From Thereva unica (Eukaryota; Arthropoda; Insecta; Diptera; Therevidae): a stretch of DNA of 64,000 nucleotides. The position numbers and the translations under genes were made by a program. The notes beneath the pieces are model-generated. The model ran no database searches and was not told the DNA's origin. It worked only from the letters and a program-made list of their open reading frames with translations. The DNA is taken from contig OX465283.1 of assembly GCA_949987705.1 (NCBI GenBank), positions 160,409,850 through 160,473,849 on the forward strand, in the 5' to 3' direction. Each line of letters starts with the position of its first letter. Within the stretch, counting starts at the first letter, position 1. Below, one piece after another: positions 23,520 through 33,799 of this stretch.

Positions 23520-24991
23520 AGAGAGAATACATGATATAGAAAAGTGAAATTACATAAAATAGTGTGACCGGCTGAAAAATATGTTTTGGTAAATTTTTCG
23601 TTTTAACATTTCCCGCGTTTCTGTGTCTCTCTTGTTTGGTGAATTTCCAGTTTTAACATTTGTGGTGTGTTTAGTCTCAACCTTCATTTACAACACTGCG
23701 AGTGACAAGACTTCATACAGAGTGTACACATGGGCAAAGCCGGGTAAAGTGTACGTAAAAATTACGTTGTAAATGAAAAGCAGCAATGGATATGAGGTCT
23801 AATTACAATGGCTCAAGTTTGTTTCTTTATCGAAAAGATATATTGGATGCTTTCCATTAACAAGCGAGAGATAAGGTGGTTTTCATTTGCATTGAAGTAC
23901 AGTTGGAGCAGTTGATAAATGAAATCTTAGAACATAGAAATATAGGAAAGGACCTCGCGTATAAAATTCGTATGTGTGAGCAAAGTGAAATCTGTGGTAA
24001 AAGAACTGTCAAATTGGATTAGTTGACTGCAGTTTTATTCAAAAGTAATTTTAAAAAAGAAAGAAAGTTTAAAGAATTGTTTTTAGTGTAATTAAAGTTC
24101 CAAGTGAGTTAAAAAAGTGAGTGAGAAGTACAAGTGCGTTAAAAAAAGAATAATGAAGTGTGCAGTTAGTGAATGTAGCAATCGTTTGTGAGTGTAGCAA
24201 CAATTTCTGCGTGGAAAATCCTTTTTCAGGTAATTAATTTTTAAACACATGTATAACATATTTACATTAATAAATAAGTAAATCACTGCGCTAAATACGC
24301 ATAGACGTTACTTGCTTGGATCACTTTGTTCACATTAACTGACCCAACGCAAAATTCAAGGAGTCAGCTGATTGGAATTCGGAATGACTACGTGTAAAAA
24401 GTACATTTCTGGATGTAAGATTTCATTTTAGATACCTCATTATTTCAACTCGCTTATGCTCCTCCTCTATTTCACTCGCTTTTTGCGCTTGTGAGTTTTC
24501 TGGTGTTAAAAAGGTTATACTCAACCCCTCGTTTCCATGGGCGCTTCATTTGAGTAAACTCAGGATAAAAACTGCACGTAAATTCAGTAAATGCTCAAAT
24601 AGAACCAACCCATGCCCTCCGGTTTCAAAAGATAGAAATTTGTTATTTCCATAAAGAGACGACTGAAGCGGTAGCTACAAACAAGCGGACGGAACGGCAA
24701 AGAAAAAACGAGAGAGACAGATTTGTTATGTTTGAGCATTTTTTAATTGCATGCATCTAGTAATAAAAGTAAAGCCATAAATTTGCAGGATGGTATTGTG
24801 GTTATAGCTAAATGTTATCGAAATAACATATGGCATCACCCATAAACTGAACGAATGGTACTTTGGCGGGTAGTTAAGTTATAATCGTGGCGTCTCTCTC
24901 CTCATTTGCTAAGAAAATTCGTGGAGGTAGTTTGTAACTCGTTAGTGTTTTTTTTAGTGAAAATTTATTTATTACCCAATTTAGTGGAAAA
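23520..24991. other. Region upstream of H2A.Z
   Basis: The promoter and leader of the H2A.Z gene should lie here. No coding content is recognised. A TTTCCATGGGCG phrase near 24532 recalls the Harbinger-type MITE ends. Confidence 0.4.
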
Positions 24992-27900
24992 TGGTGAGTG
25001 TTTTGATAATAAATATTGAATTTCGCCTAGCTGGCGGAAAATTTCTGTGCTAATTCTGCAGTACTAAATTTGACAAGAGAGAGAAGATTATAACCTAAAA
25101 CAAATTTTTTTTTTTATCTTTTTGAAGGCGGGAGGTAAAGCCGGAAAAGATTCAGGAAAGGCAAAAGCTAAGGCCGTATCAAGATCTGCTCGAGCAGGCC
25201 TACAGGTATGGATTCCAGCGATAGATATAATTTGGCGCCTTTTCCGAAACTAGGTTAAAAAAAATGATTTCTTTTTAGTTCCCTGTTGGAAGGATTCATA
25301 GACACCTTAAAAGTCGAACTACAAGCCACGGGCGCGTTGGTGCTACAGCAGCAGTTTATTCGGCAGCTATTTTAGAATACTTAACCGCAGAGGTAATTTC
25401 CCACATAATTTCAGATATTCACGTAAATGCTTTGACGTGTGTGCGTGTGTAGCTTTTTGTTGACTAGTTAGAAGCGTCATCGCCCGCCATTTTAACTGCC
25501 AAAATTTTAAATAGTTTTGGAGAATTTATTTTTCTAGATAAATATTATTTTTTGAGAAGGTTTTGTCGATAAATCAATCATGTTGGGATTATTTTCTGTG
25601 GGTTGATTTGTTTATGCTGATGCTTGCTTGCACAATATTGTGTAAATTAGCGTATTGTGATTGTTGTCGTCTGTTAGCTTTAACATTATATTTCACAATT
25701 AATTTAATGATTACTATCATTATTTACTTATATTACACCTTAAACAACAATTTTCATTCAATATTATTTTTTGTTATAAAAGTAGGAGTACATTATGTCC
25801 ATTGCTTGAGTAAGATTACCTGTCGCCGGTTTTTTGTTTATTTGAGCATTAAACCAATTATTCTGCACTTTTTTCAAATAAATTTAAAAGTACCACATTA
25901 ATACAACCTTTATTTTGTGCACGATAATCATAGTGTTATTGTCCAGGTTGTTTTATGGTTTGCGCGCCAAACCGATGAAGCCGATAGTGGTATCAAAACA
26001 AAGTCCGAAATGGATAAGATTTCTTACATTTAAATGCGAAAACAATGCAGTTTAAATTATTCAACAAGTGGCTACACATTTTTATAACAAAAAAAGTTTA
26101 ATTTACAACAAAATATGTTAATTTGGCGCTTTTCTGAACTTAAAATCCAGGTGTTTTTGTTTTCAATTACTTGTGTATCACCTTTTTAATGTAAACCTTA
26201 TGTTATATTGATGTGAATTGAAAAAAAAACAAAAGCACTTGTAATGTTTACACTATCTGTAAACTATGCAAAATATAAAAATGGTCCAAGCATCTGTCAA
26301 GTAGCATTTAAACAGCTATTAGGGCACTGCCGAAAAGAAGTAAAACAAGATAAACAAAAACAAATCTTAAATAAACAAACGTCAAAGGTCTGGTGAAATT
26401 GGCTGGCAAGTTGGAAGATCTATTTTGGTTATTCCAAAGTGGTGCAGGCATTAAAGCGGTCGTTTATGGCAAAGAAAGCTTCGTCGTCAGTGATATGCAT
26501 GCTCCCTGTAGTAACTAGTCTTAATTGTAAGTTCAATGTAATTAGTCTCGATTCTAAGTTCAAAGCAGAAAAACAAGCTTTCAGGAATAAGTAGATTTAT
26601 GTTTTTATGTAGGAATGACATCAGCAATTTCACAAATTTAATTCATATAATTCTGTTAGATGCAATTCTGTCGATAGAATTACAATTTCGACCCTTGACC
26701 CTGTCGAGGATTCAATTGATTTTAAAGCTGGAATTGTCTTTTCATGTCAACGACAATAAGTATGTAAAAGTTGCAGAAACAAGGTCTAAAAATTTACATT
26801 CGAAATTTATTTGTGATACAGCAAATGAAAAATTAACAAAATCATAAAAGAAGGAACGATTTCTCTTCAAATTCTATAAGATATGTGATTTATTAATGTG
26901 GTAGCACTAGCAATCGTAGTTATATACCTTTTATGATAAAATGCTGCATTTTTAACCGATGTTAATGTTGCTTCAATTTCGGCTGACTTACTCAAATGGC
27001 ACCATTGTTTCTGGCAAGGACGTCGAGACTAATTGTGGATCATTCCACGAGAATCTCTGATATTACTGACCAATGAACCTATCCCTTGATCTTTTCCTTA
27101 CTTCCCATCCACCAAGTTACTCCCTCGAAGTTGATTCACCTCGGCAATTCGGACCACTACCTAGTCAGCGCTAGCTTCCCATTCAAAGCCAGTTAGGAGA
27201 ACTGTATGGCATTATGGGAAGGTTAATTTGCTGGGGCTTATTAATTTTTTCCTATGCACTAACTGGGACTTGTGTTTCTGAAACAAAAGCGCCAATTCTG
27301 CCGCTATCCGTGTCAACAGGCAGGAAGGCATTTGTTCATTCCCCATTTTACCAATTCTGTGAAGCCCGTGCTCAAAAAATGGTTTAATCGGGAATTTATG
27401 AACGCAATAAAAACGAAAGAATCCGCCTTTCGAGCGTACAAAAGTCCCCCAAGTGGATCGCTCTGTTTAGCGTACAAGTGAAAACCCTATTTGACAAAAA
27501 ATTTAGAAGTAAACTCCTTAATGCAACCTCCGGTAGCAAAAGCTTCTCGTCCTTGGTAAGTTCCATCAAGAAGAATTTCACAACAACTTCAACCCCTTCC
27601 TTTATCCACGATGAGAAGGTGATAACAGACAGCAAATCCAAGGCCGACATATTAGCATCTCTGTTCGCTTCAAATTTTCGCTGACGACGGTACTCTACAT
27701 TACTCGAACAGCATCGATACAAGACAGACTCATGCCAGAACCTGCCTTTATGATCGTGAATTAATGTCCAATTGTATTAATAACGTCATTAATCTCATTC
27801 TAGAATGGGGAAAGAAGAATCGTGTCGAATTCAACCCCGCCAAAACCAAGTACTATCGAACTTTTAAAGAAGAAGAAGTGAATTCGCCGGCTAGTAGCTT

Positions 27901-29331
27901 GCAAACCCCGTTCAAAGTAATCGAGCCTTTACAGAACATCCCAACCGAGGTTTGCACGGATTTGATGAGTCTTGTCTGGTTGCTTTAGACATTTCTAAGA
28001 CTTTCGATCGAGTTTGCCACTCAGCCCTCTTATCTATGCTCAAAGCTATTGAAATCCATTCATATATTCTCGCATTTTTTAAAGCGAGAAAGTGCATTAT
28101 TAATTTGTAGTTTAAATTTCTTTGTAGCTTGTTGTATCAAGGATTGACTTCAATCCCAAAAACGCTTCCTTCCATTTTAAAAAACCAGTGAGGTTAAGCA
28201 TTTTCATAAACGCAAAACTTCGATCATTCTGCAGTATTCGACTACAGATTTCAAGTTGCTGAATATTGCAGAATGACCGCAGTTCTGCGTTTATGAAAAT
28301 GCCCGTGTGTAGGTTTTGGGCTCTTAACGAATCTGGTCCTCTTTTCATGGCTAAACTTGCTAAATTTGTGTTCACCAAGTTAGAAAACTGAAAAAAGTTG
28401 ACCAGATTTGTCAGAGGAGTTTATTTAGAGGTTAAAACCGCCATTGTCCTACTGATCTTTCAAAATGGAAGGAAGCAGTTTTGGAATTAGAGTCTTTGAA
28501 AGTTTAAAGTCAATTTATATCTACAGACATCGAGCGTGCCAGGCACGTGTCGTGCTAGACAAAATAATATTCTGCTATACAGTGTGTAGGAGCGTATTTA
28601 CATATTCCATGACACCGTTGCGCAGACACGGGTCGTGTCTAGCTAGTATTCGCGGAAAAAGTATGTTTTGCCTGTGCGCTTCATATTTGTACGGTCTGTG
28701 GGTATCTGCCGGGGTAATGTAGTATAGGAACCGTGCAATTAGTTTTTCTTTTCTTTAACATGCGATCACGGATAAATCTTCCACTGAGAAGTGTTGGAAC
28801 ATTTTAAACAAAAACAACGTATGACACGGCACGCTAGATGTGAATAAACTGCGTCTGTCGGTGTCTGGCACGGCACGTGTCTGTCACGCTCGATTTTTGT
28901 AGATATAAACGGACCTGGTTCTGCAAATTTTTCAATTGTTAATATATAAGGCGTTTGGAAAATCTTAAGTATTGCACAGATTTAAATAATTTCTCAAGCT
29001 TTATTTTATTGCATGCGTTTTTGAAGTACATGAATAAGAAATGTATGATGTTGTTTTGAATATTGCCAGCATTGGTTCTGCCGGTGATATGCTATGCAAT
29101 GATTGATATTATTTTTACATCTATTTTATTTTTTGTAATTTTTAGGTCTTGGAATTAGCAGGAAATGCATCCAAGGATTTAAAAGTAAAAAGAATAACAC
29201 CGCGCCATTTGCAGCTTGCTATTCGCGGTGACGAAGAATTGGATAGCTTAATAAAAGCAACAATTGCTGGCGGTGGTGTAATTCCGCATATTCATAAGTC
29301 GCTTATTGGTAAAAAGGGAGGTCCAGAATAA
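24992..29331 (+). CDS. His2Av: Histone H2A.Z-type variant (H2Av orthologue)
   Basis: Four coding exons (24992-24994 carrying only the ATG, 25128-25205, 25279-25392, 29146-29331) join into 126 residues. The N-terminus is [20 protein letters not shown]. The histone fold reads [20 protein letters not shown], then [20 protein letters not shown], then [20 protein letters not shown]. The H2A.Z signature [16 protein letters not shown] is present. The tail ends KKGGPE. Fly H2Av is about 141 residues and carries an SQ damage-response motif at its end, which is absent here. H2A.Z replaces H2A at promoters and other regulatory chromatin. The first intron directly after the ATG is a known arrangement for H2A.Z genes. 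The last intron is 3753 bp and full of transposon remains. Confidence 0.97.
25393..26990. other. First part of the last H2A.Z intron
   Basis: AT-rich intron sequence. A 112-codon hydrophobic open frame at 25563-25901 has AT-driven composition and no family resemblance, so it is not annotated as a gene. Confidence 0.5.
27000..28100 (+). mobile_element. Scrambled jockey/CR1-like LINE pieces in the H2A.Z intron
   Basis: Plus-strand segments include [14 protein letters not shown] (about 27415) and [20 protein letters not shown] (27530-27600) of the linker before the RT. FADDGT-like sequence followed by [20 protein letters not shown] (27690-27870) belongs to the later RT. At 27965-28050, [20 protein letters not shown] is the earlier motif A region, placed downstream. 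The order is therefore rearranged relative to a normal element. Confidence 0.72.
28198..28303. repeat. MITE family B, copy 1 (about 105 bp)
   Basis: AGCATTTTCATAAACGCA at the left and TGCGTTTATGAAAATGCCC at the right are inverse. The interior has a second palindromic phrase around GCAGAATGA. It is related to the copy at 31678-31779. Confidence 0.75.
28512..28910. repeat. MITE-like element with TTTATATCTACA ends, about 400 bp
   Basis: The left end TTTATATCTACAGACATCGA is inverse to the right end TCGATTTTTGTAGATATAAA, and the similarity continues inward (GAGCGTG, CACGTG). GC-rich CACGTGTC phrases recur. It is non-coding and lies inside the last H2A.Z intron. Confidence 0.7.
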
Positions 29332-30250
29332 CCACAATGAATAAAATTAAAAACATGCATTAAATTACATTCGCGTTAACATGAATATTTTAAGTAAAAT
29401 TAAATATTAACGCACCTAGGCTTAAAGTTGAAATTATATAAAAAAAAATTTATGTGAAATGTTTACACTTTACAATAATTTGTAAACGTTTATAAAGAAA
29501 AGAGGAGTAAAGTTAAAGAAAAGAAAAGAAAAATCATTATAATGTTCAACATTTTCAAAACAGAAGCAAAATAGTTTTTAAGTTTTATGTATTAAGATAA
29601 TTTTACAAATTTTTCTTACATTGTGTTCATTTTACTTAAAAAAATCTTTAAAAAAAGCCTATTTTAGCGAAAGATTAAAATCCCTCACAATTTGAGCCGT
29701 TTCATAACGTTTAATAATGTCGCGACACACACACTTTGTAGTGGGACTTCAACAACTAAATAGATTCATTATTGAAATATTTCATGCAAAAATCATAATT
29801 CAAATTTATATTTCAGGATGAGAAATTTATTTTGCAACCGGGTATAAATTCCGTTTAAAAGAAGAATTTTCACAAAACCTAGACAATGATATAATATATT
29901 TTCATATCTGCAGAGATATTTAAGTAAAGAAAAGAAAAGAAAAAAATAATTTGCGTCATCATAGCTATATATCAAGAAAAAGGATTTTAAATGATTTTTT
30001 TTTAATTAAACTTAAAATTAAACAAAAAAAAAACGTTTTTACCCCTAAATTTTTTCCTTATAGTTGATTCATTCGTATTAATTTTTTCCTTGTTTTTAAC
30101 ATACACTTTGAAATTGTGTTTTTGTTTACTTTAATAAAATGTATGGATATATTTTTAATGAGGTTTTGTAAATGTGTGCCCTGAGCATCTAGTAATTATA
30201 GCAAAAGATTAAAATAAAGTCTTTTTTCTAAGCCGGGCTACAGCTATGTA
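29332..30250 (+). other. H2A.Z 3' UTR and AT-rich downstream DNA
   Basis: AATAAA at 29340-29345 is only nine bases after the stop. Other AT-rich hexamers follow. Short AAAAG tandem runs occur near 29516 and 29930. No other gene is seen. Confidence 0.45.
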
Positions 30251-30259
30251 AGTATAAAT

Positions 30260-30500
30260 GGGGGCCTCGGTAGCCTAGGGCGTCGGGCTACCATCCCAGA
30301 GGTCCCGGATTCGAATCCCGGCCAGCCTTTTCCACTTTCGGTCGGTCAGACGGTCCTTCGCCTTTTCCACTTTCCCACCTACATAACTTTCCTTCTTGTT
30401 CCTTCTTCCTCCTGCCATAACATTGCCTAGCCCTTCCCCGCTTCACAAAAAAAGCGCGTGTCATGGGTTGCTTGATGAAATTCAACTTGTTTCAGGAGGC
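30260..30500 (+). mobile_element. tRNA-derived SINE candidate
   Basis: An RNA polymerase III A-box-like TAGCCTAGGGCG (30271-30282) and B-box-like GGATTCGAATCCCGG (30307-30321) are spaced as in a tRNA head. They are followed by a non-tRNA body with repeated CTTTTCCACTTTC. The head does not fold as a proper tRNA (acceptor and T stems mismatch), so this is not a functional tRNA. The 3' end is uncertain. Confidence 0.55.
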
Positions 30501-30660
30501 ATAACACTCCAGCGAGTTGTTTCTCGGTGCCCCAATGTCAGAGTCGTGATAGTAATGGTTGGGAGTAGGTGGAATAAAAATATCGCGGCTAGGTTGTGGC
30601 AGTTACTTCCTCCATGACTAGAGCTGCTATTCGACATTGCACTCTATACGAAGGAAATAG

Positions 30661-31195
30661 GGGTGCTTTCAGTAATGCAGTTTGCGCATATTTGCGTTTG
30701 CATTAGGCTGCATTCAAGAATTCAGCCAACTGCGCAGAAATTGCAGCGCATCACTCAAAAAATTGAAACCGCTGCAGCCGGGCATATATGTCCTGCAGCC
30801 GATACTGCAATGCTGCCAATTCTGCGCAGCTGGCTGAATTTTCGAATGCAGCCTTAGTTTCATTAAAGCAAGCATGCGTTTGCACCGAGTTCATAAATGC
30901 AAAAATGCGAAGAAAATGTGCGCAAGCTTTGCAAGTTTTTCGATAACGCTGCGCACAAGTTTCGAAGGAAATATCAAAGTATTGGTTGACAACATAAAAT
31001 GAATAATGAGAGTATTGATAGCTGGTACTAAATATAATAAAAGAACATCAAAAATGACAATTAGCACCACATTAACTATGGCGAAACAAGTCCATTAATG
31101 CATATTTGGGTGCATGTGCAAATGATTTTTCCGCAAGTGGATGCGGGTCTATTTTGCGCAACTTGCGCATGCAGGTATGCATTACTGAAAGCACG
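30661..31195. repeat. MITE-like element with GTGCTTTCAGTAATGCA ends
   Basis: GTGCTTTCAGTAATGCA near 30663 and TGCATTACTGAAAGCAC ending near 31194 are exact inverses. GCGCA-rich subterminal sequence continues on both sides. A smaller MITE is nested at 30706-30853. Confidence 0.78.
30706..30853. repeat. Nested 148-bp Harbinger-type MITE, TTA duplication
   Basis: The ends GGCTGCATTC and GAATGCAGCC are exact inverses, and further inverted pairs continue inward (GAATTCAGCC against GGCTGAATT, CTGCGCAGAA against TTCTGCGCAG). TTA flanks it at 30703-30705 and 30854-30856. Confidence 0.85.
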
Positions 31196-31677
31196 CTATA
31201 TTGTCAACATTATAAAGGGCCTTAACTGAGACTCTAGTCTTTCACATAAAAAAAAGACAGATTAATCCAAATTATACCAGCTGGTTTACCAATGCGCCAA
31301 TATAGGATACGTTAAGAAGACGCAGTGAACGTCGGATATGAACTCGTATGAGTTCAATTTTTATGTACTCGGCCGAGTCTTGCAACATTCGGGATTAACG
31401 GGGACAGCATCGTCGGAGTGTTATGTCTCCGATGGGTGACAAAGTGTCTGAGGACTTTTTCAGCAATTGTGTTTCCATTTTTTAAAAATATCTGATGCTG
31501 CATGTATTCCACAGAAATGCCATACTGAAGCGATTTGAGCATTTGTTCGTTATTTATTACGGTTTGAAGGCATTTAATACGTGAATCGGGTACAAGGTCC
31601 CTAGGGACCTTGCAAGATTATTTAAGAAACCATTAGTTGGCTTTGGTTAGCTGTGTTCGAATGGGTCAAAACAGTAG

Positions 31678-31779
31678 GGGCATTTTCATAAACGCAGAGC
31701 TGCCACAATATTGCCGAATTCAGCTCCATTGCTGAATTCTGCAATGTTGCGGCACAGTTCTGCGCTTATGAAAATGCCC
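31678..31779. repeat. MITE family B, copy 2
   Basis: GGGCATTTTCATAAACGCAG and CTGCGCTTATGAAAATGCCC are near-inverse ends. The interior is itself palindromic (GAATTCAGC, GCTGAATTC). Confidence 0.78.
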
Positions 31780-31869
31780 TATTCTATTGTTTCCCAAAAC
31801 AGTTTGAGGCAAAATAAATAAAATATGGCTTATGGTGTAATTTTTTTGTATAGAAAATTGGGTTGTTAT

Positions 31870-32700
31870 GGATATGGTGCTAGGTAACCGTTCACATTAC
31901 CAGCAAATGACTGAGGAGGAAAAACGTGTAGTGGATGGAAGATTTGCTGACTATATGAATGAGGTGAACGATAACGATGATGCATGATGAACGATGATTT
32001 GAGGCCGGAAGGGATGATGACGATGACCTGACATCGTGTGTGTGACGTGTCTGATGTCGAAGGCGAAGCAAATGTGAAAATAAATGACGAGTTCGATGAA
32101 GATGATAAGATAGAACAGGGGCCGGTTCACGTAACTCGACAACGAAAATTTTTTTTCGTTTCGCGTTCACGTAGCTCGAAAAAAATACAAATTTTCGTTT
32201 GCTGACTCGAAAGCTCTTATGTTATCGAACACTTGTATTATTAAGATTAATTTTCCAATTTAAAAGTAGACTTTTATAAGTTATTACATAATGTAAATTA
32301 TTTTTAAAAATTTAATTAAGTTGTTGCCAATAAATTGTATAATTTTACAGCGGTTTTTGTAAAGAAAATCGTGTTTCAGTAATGTGGTTTCCTTAAATTT
32401 TCTTTCAAGCTACGTGAACGCTCAATTTTTTCGAGACAAATTTTTTCGTTTTCAAATTCGTTTCGAACGATTGTCGTCGTTCGAGTTACGTGAACCGGCC
32501 CCTCAGCTTCGTGAAGAGGCTGCTGTTGCCATTGCTCCTCTTTTTCGGGTTGAGACTGATTTCATTTCCAAAATGGTACAAAGATCCGCCACAGACTGCC
32601 CTTATTCGTGCCCATAATATTGTAGTCGGCAGAAGCAAACCAGGGACATTGAAAAACGAAGATATGGCGCACATCATCATTCGCGAAACAAATCGCTAAG
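31870..32700 (+). pseudogene. Possible piggyBac-like transposase remnant split by a MITE
   Basis: After the MITE at 32116-32503 a plus frame reads KWYKDPPQTALIRAHNIVVG then RSKPGTLKNEDMAHIIIRE. This resembles the stretch after the acidic N-terminus of piggyBac proteins (PPP..RAxNIVxxxPG). Before the MITE an acidic phrase INDEFDEDDKIE continues to the breakpoint, as in piggyBac N-termini. Only about 150 residues can be seen, with stops. The family call is tentative. Confidence 0.4.
32116..32503. repeat. hAT-type MITE, about 390 bp
   Basis: CAGGGGCCGGTTCACGTAAC at 32116 and its inverse GTTACGTGAACCGGCCCCT ending at 32503 are strong terminal repeats. CAGGGGCC ends are typical of hAT relatives. 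An 8-bp target duplication is not evident. Confidence 0.75.
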
Positions 32701-32704
32701 TCAC

Positions 32705-32809
32705 GGCCTTTTCAAGAATGCAGGTTGCGTGCGCAATGACTTATTCAGCTACACACTCTCAATCGCTGAATAAGTCATTGCGCACGCAACCTGCATTCTT
32801 GAAAAGGCC
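32705..32809. repeat. Perfect hairpin: 45-bp arms, 15-base loop
   Basis: 32705-32749 (GGCCTTTTCAAGAATGCAGG...) and 32765-32809 are exact reverse complements around a 15-base loop. It is probably a very small MITE. Transcribed, it would form a perfect long stem. Confidence 0.88.
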
Positions 32810-32851
32810 CTCAGCCACAATTGAATCGGAAGGAGTTGAATGCATTTTGAC

Positions 32852-32908
32852 CAAGTCGTTTGAGTTGAAGAAAATAACGTTACAGTCGAATGACGACTTT
32901 CAAAGCAG
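32852..32908. repeat. MITE family A, copy 2 (partial)
   Basis: CAAGTCGTTTGAGTTGAAG and CAGTCGAATGACGACTTTCA match the interior and right part of family A. The left end is missing. Confidence 0.65.
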
Positions 32909-32940
32909 CGGCTTAAATAAAACCTAGTATTTCCACTCTA

Positions 32941-33034
32941 GGCCCAAGTGCTGAAATCGTAATTCGACTGAAACTTCAATTTCTTCAACTCAAACGACTT
33001 GTCACGAAACACGATTCGACTTTCAGCACAGGGG
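32941..33034. repeat. MITE family A, copy 3
   Basis: AGTGCTGAAATCGTAATTCG opens the copy. It closes GACTTTCAGCACAGGGGC, with ACTCAAACGACTTGTCACGA inside. Confidence 0.82.
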
Positions 33035-33269
33035 CAAGATTCTTGGTGTTTCACTGCACGATCGCTTTCAAAACGAGACAGTTAGACAAAGCTGCGATCA
33101 GCAGACACTGATCGAAGTAGAAATACAAAAACGTCGACTACGGTGGTCGTACGGCCGAACGACCGTTTTAGATCTTCCACTGTAATGATCTGGGACCGCT
33201 GGCCAATACGAAGAAAGATTACTGGTTTATCTTTACCTTGATCGATGGTTTTACGAAATTTTGTATGCT

Positions 33270-33357
33270 CTGTGCTGAAAGTCGAGTCGTCACGTTACAA
33301 GTCATTTGAGTTGAAGAAAGCGACTTTTCAGTCGAATCACGACTTTCAGTGCAGGGG
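33270..33357. repeat. MITE family A, copy 4, abutting a hAT-type MITE
   Basis: CTGTGCTGAAAGTCGAGTCG opens and GACTTTCAGTGCAGGGG closes. The last bases overlap the CAGGGGCC start of the next element at 33352. Confidence 0.8.
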
Positions 33358-33671
33358 CCTTATTCTCTATTACAATATTGTGAGAATTTTTCTCGAAACT
33401 GCCAAAATGGTATTCTGTATTACAAAACTGACTCGAAACTGTAACAATATTGTTAGATTTTTACTCGAAAGCTCAAGGGTAGTCGAGCAATTTATAAAAT
33501 TTTAGGTGTGAGCGATACAATTGAAAGCTTTTGCGCTCATTTTCTTTTCTTTATGGGACATTTCTACGAGAGGAAGCAATATTGTAATAGGGAATACGGA
33601 AGCATTTTAGTTTCGGATATCAGTTTCGAGTGAAAAGCATTTGAGTATTGTAATAGAGAATAAGGCCCCTG
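33352..33671. repeat. hAT-type MITE, 320 bp
   Basis: CAGGGGCCTTATTCTCTATT at 33352 and AATAGAGAATAAGGCCCCTG ending at 33671 are exact inverse ends. TTACAATATTG phrases follow on both sides. The interior has no gene. Confidence 0.85.
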
Positions 33672-33706
33672 GGGTCTAAACACCCAACTTAGCATTTCCA
33701 CTCTAG

Positions 33707-33788
33707 GCCCCTTTGTTGAAAGTCGTAATTCGACAGAAACGTCACTTTCTTCAACTCAAATGACTTGTCACGAAACGCGACTCGACTC
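33707..33788. repeat. MITE family A, copy 5 (right end lost)
   Basis: CCCCTTTGTTGAAAGTCGTA opens it, and TCAACTCAAATGACTTGTCA is inside. Similarity ends after CGCGACTCGACT without the closing repeat. Confidence 0.72.
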
Positions 33789-33799
33789 GCACGAAGGCC

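Noticed and set aside
25563..25901. 112-codon hydrophobic open frame in the H2A.Z intron
   Set aside because: The Leu/Ile/Phe/Tyr-rich composition follows from AT-rich DNA. It is inside an intron and has no family resemblance.
30260..30330. Functional tRNA gene
   Set aside because: A and B boxes are present, but acceptor and T stems do not pair properly and the sequence continues into a SINE-like body.
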